Positions 4,964-5,571 of a stretch of DNA of 5,571 nucleotides are shown one piece after another. Source of the DNA: Pseudomonadota bacterium (GTDB lineage: Bacteria; Bdellovibrionota_C; UBA2361; OMIW01). The stretch covers positions 1 through 5,571 of the forward strand of contig OMIW01000010.1 of assembly GCA_900299205.1 (NCBI GenBank), given 5' to 3'. Below the pieces are notes generated by a model, which did no database searches, was not told the origin of the DNA, and saw only the letters and a program-made list of their open reading frames with translations. The position numbers and the translations under genes were made by a program. Each line of letters starts with the position of its first letter. Within the stretch, counting starts at the first letter, position 1.

Positions 4964-5296
4964 TTACGCTGCAGCCCGTTTCGCTGCCCGTTCTTTCCGA
5001 GCCTTCCGAGCCGCCTGAATGCGTGCTCGCTGTCTCTGTTCCCTCTCTTCGAGGAGCCCAGGGAAGGACTTTTTGATAAGGGATGCGACCACGGGGGTTG
5101 TCTGTGCCCCGTTTCCTACCCATTTACGGACAGCTTCCTCCTGCAGCAGGACGGCGGCAGGGTTTACCATTGGATTGTACGTCCCGACAATCTGCAGAAA
5201 TCGCCCATCTCGCCAACACTGCTTTTCCGCGGCAACAACCCGATAGTAGGGCCGCTTTTTCTGTCCATGTCGTGCTAGTCGTAGTGTTACTGCCAC
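4964..5296 (-). CDS. rpsP: 30S ribosomal protein S16
   Basis: Small-subunit protein needed for 16S rRNA folding and 30S assembly. The N-terminus MAVTLRLARHGQKKRPYYRVVAAE is typical, and VGTYNP at 37-42 and AVRKWVGNGAQTTPVV at 55-70 complete the S16 fold by about residue 75-80. The 110-residue length exceeds the usual 80-90 because of a C-terminal extension (about 83-110) rich in Arg, Lys and Ala, a likely basic helix that may contact rRNA; similar tails occur in several phyla. The start is GTG at 5296-5294, chosen because AAGGAG lies five bases upstream and because it gives the canonical N-terminus. It is the first gene of the trmD cluster visible here, preceded by a long structured leader and followed after about 100 nt by an intrinsic terminator. 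Confidence 0.97.
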   Translation of the reverse strand: MAVTLRLARHGQKKRPYYRVVAAEKQCWRDGRFLQIVGTYNPMVNPAAVLLQEEAVRKWVGNGAQTTPVVASLIKKSFPGLLEEREQRQRARIQAARKARKERAAKRAAA

Positions 5297-5301
5297 GTGT
5301 G

Positions 5302-5307
5302 CTCCTT
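5302..5307 (-). promoter_or_regulatory. Ribosome binding site of rpsP
   Basis: AAGGAG on the minus strand, five bases before the GTG at 5296. A strong match, as expected for a ribosomal protein gene, and it fixes the GTG start. Confidence 0.75.
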
Positions 5308-5340
5308 TTTGGTCGTATTTTTCTGGTTGATGTCCGGTAA

Positions 5341-5366
5341 TTCCTTCTCAGGAAGGGTAATCCTGA
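5341..5366 (-). other. Pair of overlapping stem-loops near the rpsP start
   Basis: TCAGGA/TCCTGA (6 bp, 7-nt loop) and TTCCT/AGGAA (5 bp, 4-nt loop) share bases 5350-5353, so only one can form at a time. They lie 34-60 nt before the ribosome binding site. Confidence 0.35.
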
Positions 5367-5408
5367 ATTAAAATCGAGGTTTAATCTGCGGATTCTCGCC
5401 CGACGTAA

Positions 5409-5454
5409 GTGGTGCATCGCCGGTTGGAGGAGAGGGAGCACCACGAGGCGCCTC
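5409..5454 (-). other. Palindrome and adjoining stem-loop in the rpsP leader
   Basis: The 10-base palindrome GAGGCGCCTC (5454-5445) abuts GTGGTGC (5444-5438), which pairs with GCACCAC (5415-5409) around a 22-nt pyrimidine-rich loop. In RNA the stem is stable; in DNA the palindrome could bind a dimeric protein. Confidence 0.45.
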
Positions 5455-5473
5455 AGGTTCGCAGAGGTGGAAA

Positions 5474-5502
5474 ACCTTACCAGAGGGCGGGAGAGAGGTC
5501 AA
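5474..5502 (-). promoter_or_regulatory. Putative promoter of rpsP
   Basis: TTGACC (5502-5497) and TAAGGT (5479-5474) on the minus strand, 17 bases apart. The -35 matches consensus at five of six positions; the -10 matches only at its first, second and last bases. Transcription from here would give a leader of about 170 nt. Confidence 0.4.
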
Positions 5503-5544
5503 GAACGGGATACGTTTATCGCACCGACCGCAGGGCGACTAGCG

Positions 5545-5571
5545 CTACCGGCCCCGTCCACCGCGGCCACC
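5545..5571 (-). CDS. Possible C-terminus of a further gene, Gly/Arg-rich tail
   Basis: From the right edge, the minus strand reads GGRGGRGR and then a TAG stop at 5547-5545. Such Gly/Arg tails end RNA-binding proteins, some DEAD-box helicases and some other RNA-associated proteins. Eight residues are far too few to name it, and in GC-rich sequence the pattern may arise by chance. In many bacteria ffh lies upstream of rpsP, but nothing visible identifies it. Confidence 0.3.
   Translation of the reverse strand, partial: GGRGGRGR

Larger units (their letters stand above)
5297..5544 (-). other. rpsP upstream region with leader structures
   Basis: 248 nt without a credible gene. Read leftward it holds a promoter-like sequence (5502-5474), a perfect palindrome GAGGCGCCTC (5454-5445), directly next to it a 7-bp stem GTGGTGC/GCACCAC (5444-5438 with 5415-5409), and near the gene a stem TCAGGA/TCCTGA (5366-5361 with 5353-5348) with an overlapping alternative TTCCT/AGGAA (5354-5350 with 5345-5341). 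I do not recognise a known RNA class. Confidence 0.5.

Noticed and set aside
5124-5444. 106-residue minus-strand frame covering the rpsP leader
   Set aside because: Runs into rpsP in another frame, is extremely Arg-rich, and its start lies in the stem-loop.
5340-5544. SRP RNA, 6S RNA, tmRNA or tRNA in the rpsP upstream region
   Set aside because: I looked for the conserved SRP loop, the tmRNA ends and a tRNA cloverleaf on both strands and found none. Only unassigned hairpins remain.
1-5571. CRISPR array, insertion sequence, phage or defence system
   Set aside because: No spaced direct repeats, transposase, integrase or terminal inverted repeats seen; the genes are housekeeping or envelope genes.

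Overview
The window reads as ordinary chromosome from a moderately GC-rich, Gram-negative bacterium. Undecaprenyl-diphosphate phosphatase points to a peptidoglycan wall. An ADP-heptose pathway enzyme points to a heptose-containing surface glycan, most likely lipopolysaccharide. The pairing of trmD with a SPOUT methyltransferase of the PF09936 type is known from Thermotogota, Aquificota and Desulfobacterota-like lineages. I cannot name the species. GTG and ATG starts are both used.

Layout: (1) Positions 1-951 (+) are the 3' part of a malic enzyme gene that is cut by the left edge. (2) Positions 996-1811 (+) are uppP (bacA), 44 nt further on and probably cotranscribed. (3) Positions 1873-2187 (-) are an unrecognised small gene with its own promoter-like sequence and a good intrinsic terminator at 1810-1846; the terminator's U-tract lies on the uppP stop codon. 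(4) Positions 2188-2363 are a divergent intergenic region with nested inverted repeats and a plausible -10 element. (5) Positions 2364-3392 (+) are a fused gene, an HldC/RfaE-II-type heptose-1-phosphate adenylyltransferase followed by a GmhB-type heptose-bisphosphate phosphatase. (6) Converging on it from the right is a minus-strand translation/RNA-modification cluster, read right to left: rpsP (5296-4964), a 201-nt gene-free spacer, trmD (4762-3998), then a PF09936-type RNA methyltransferase (3966-3406). (7) Positions 5297-5544 are a structured rpsP leader. The last 27 bases hold what may be the Gly/Arg-rich C-terminus of one more minus-strand gene.

How the genes fit together: the minus-strand cluster is a shortened form of the widespread rpsP-khpA-rimM-trmD-rplS operon, with no KH-domain gene, no rimM and no rplS visible. 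The two envelope genes on the plus strand supply different parts of surface polymer synthesis: recycling of the lipid carrier, and the last two steps to an ADP-heptose. The malic enzyme belongs to central carbon metabolism.

The points most worth a second look are the HldC-GmhB fusion and the C8 tract in its first codons, the structured leaders of rpsP and trmD, the missing khpA/rimM, and the orphan small gene with its own transcription signals. I see no mobile element, CRISPR array, tRNA or rRNA, and no obvious new multi-gene system.
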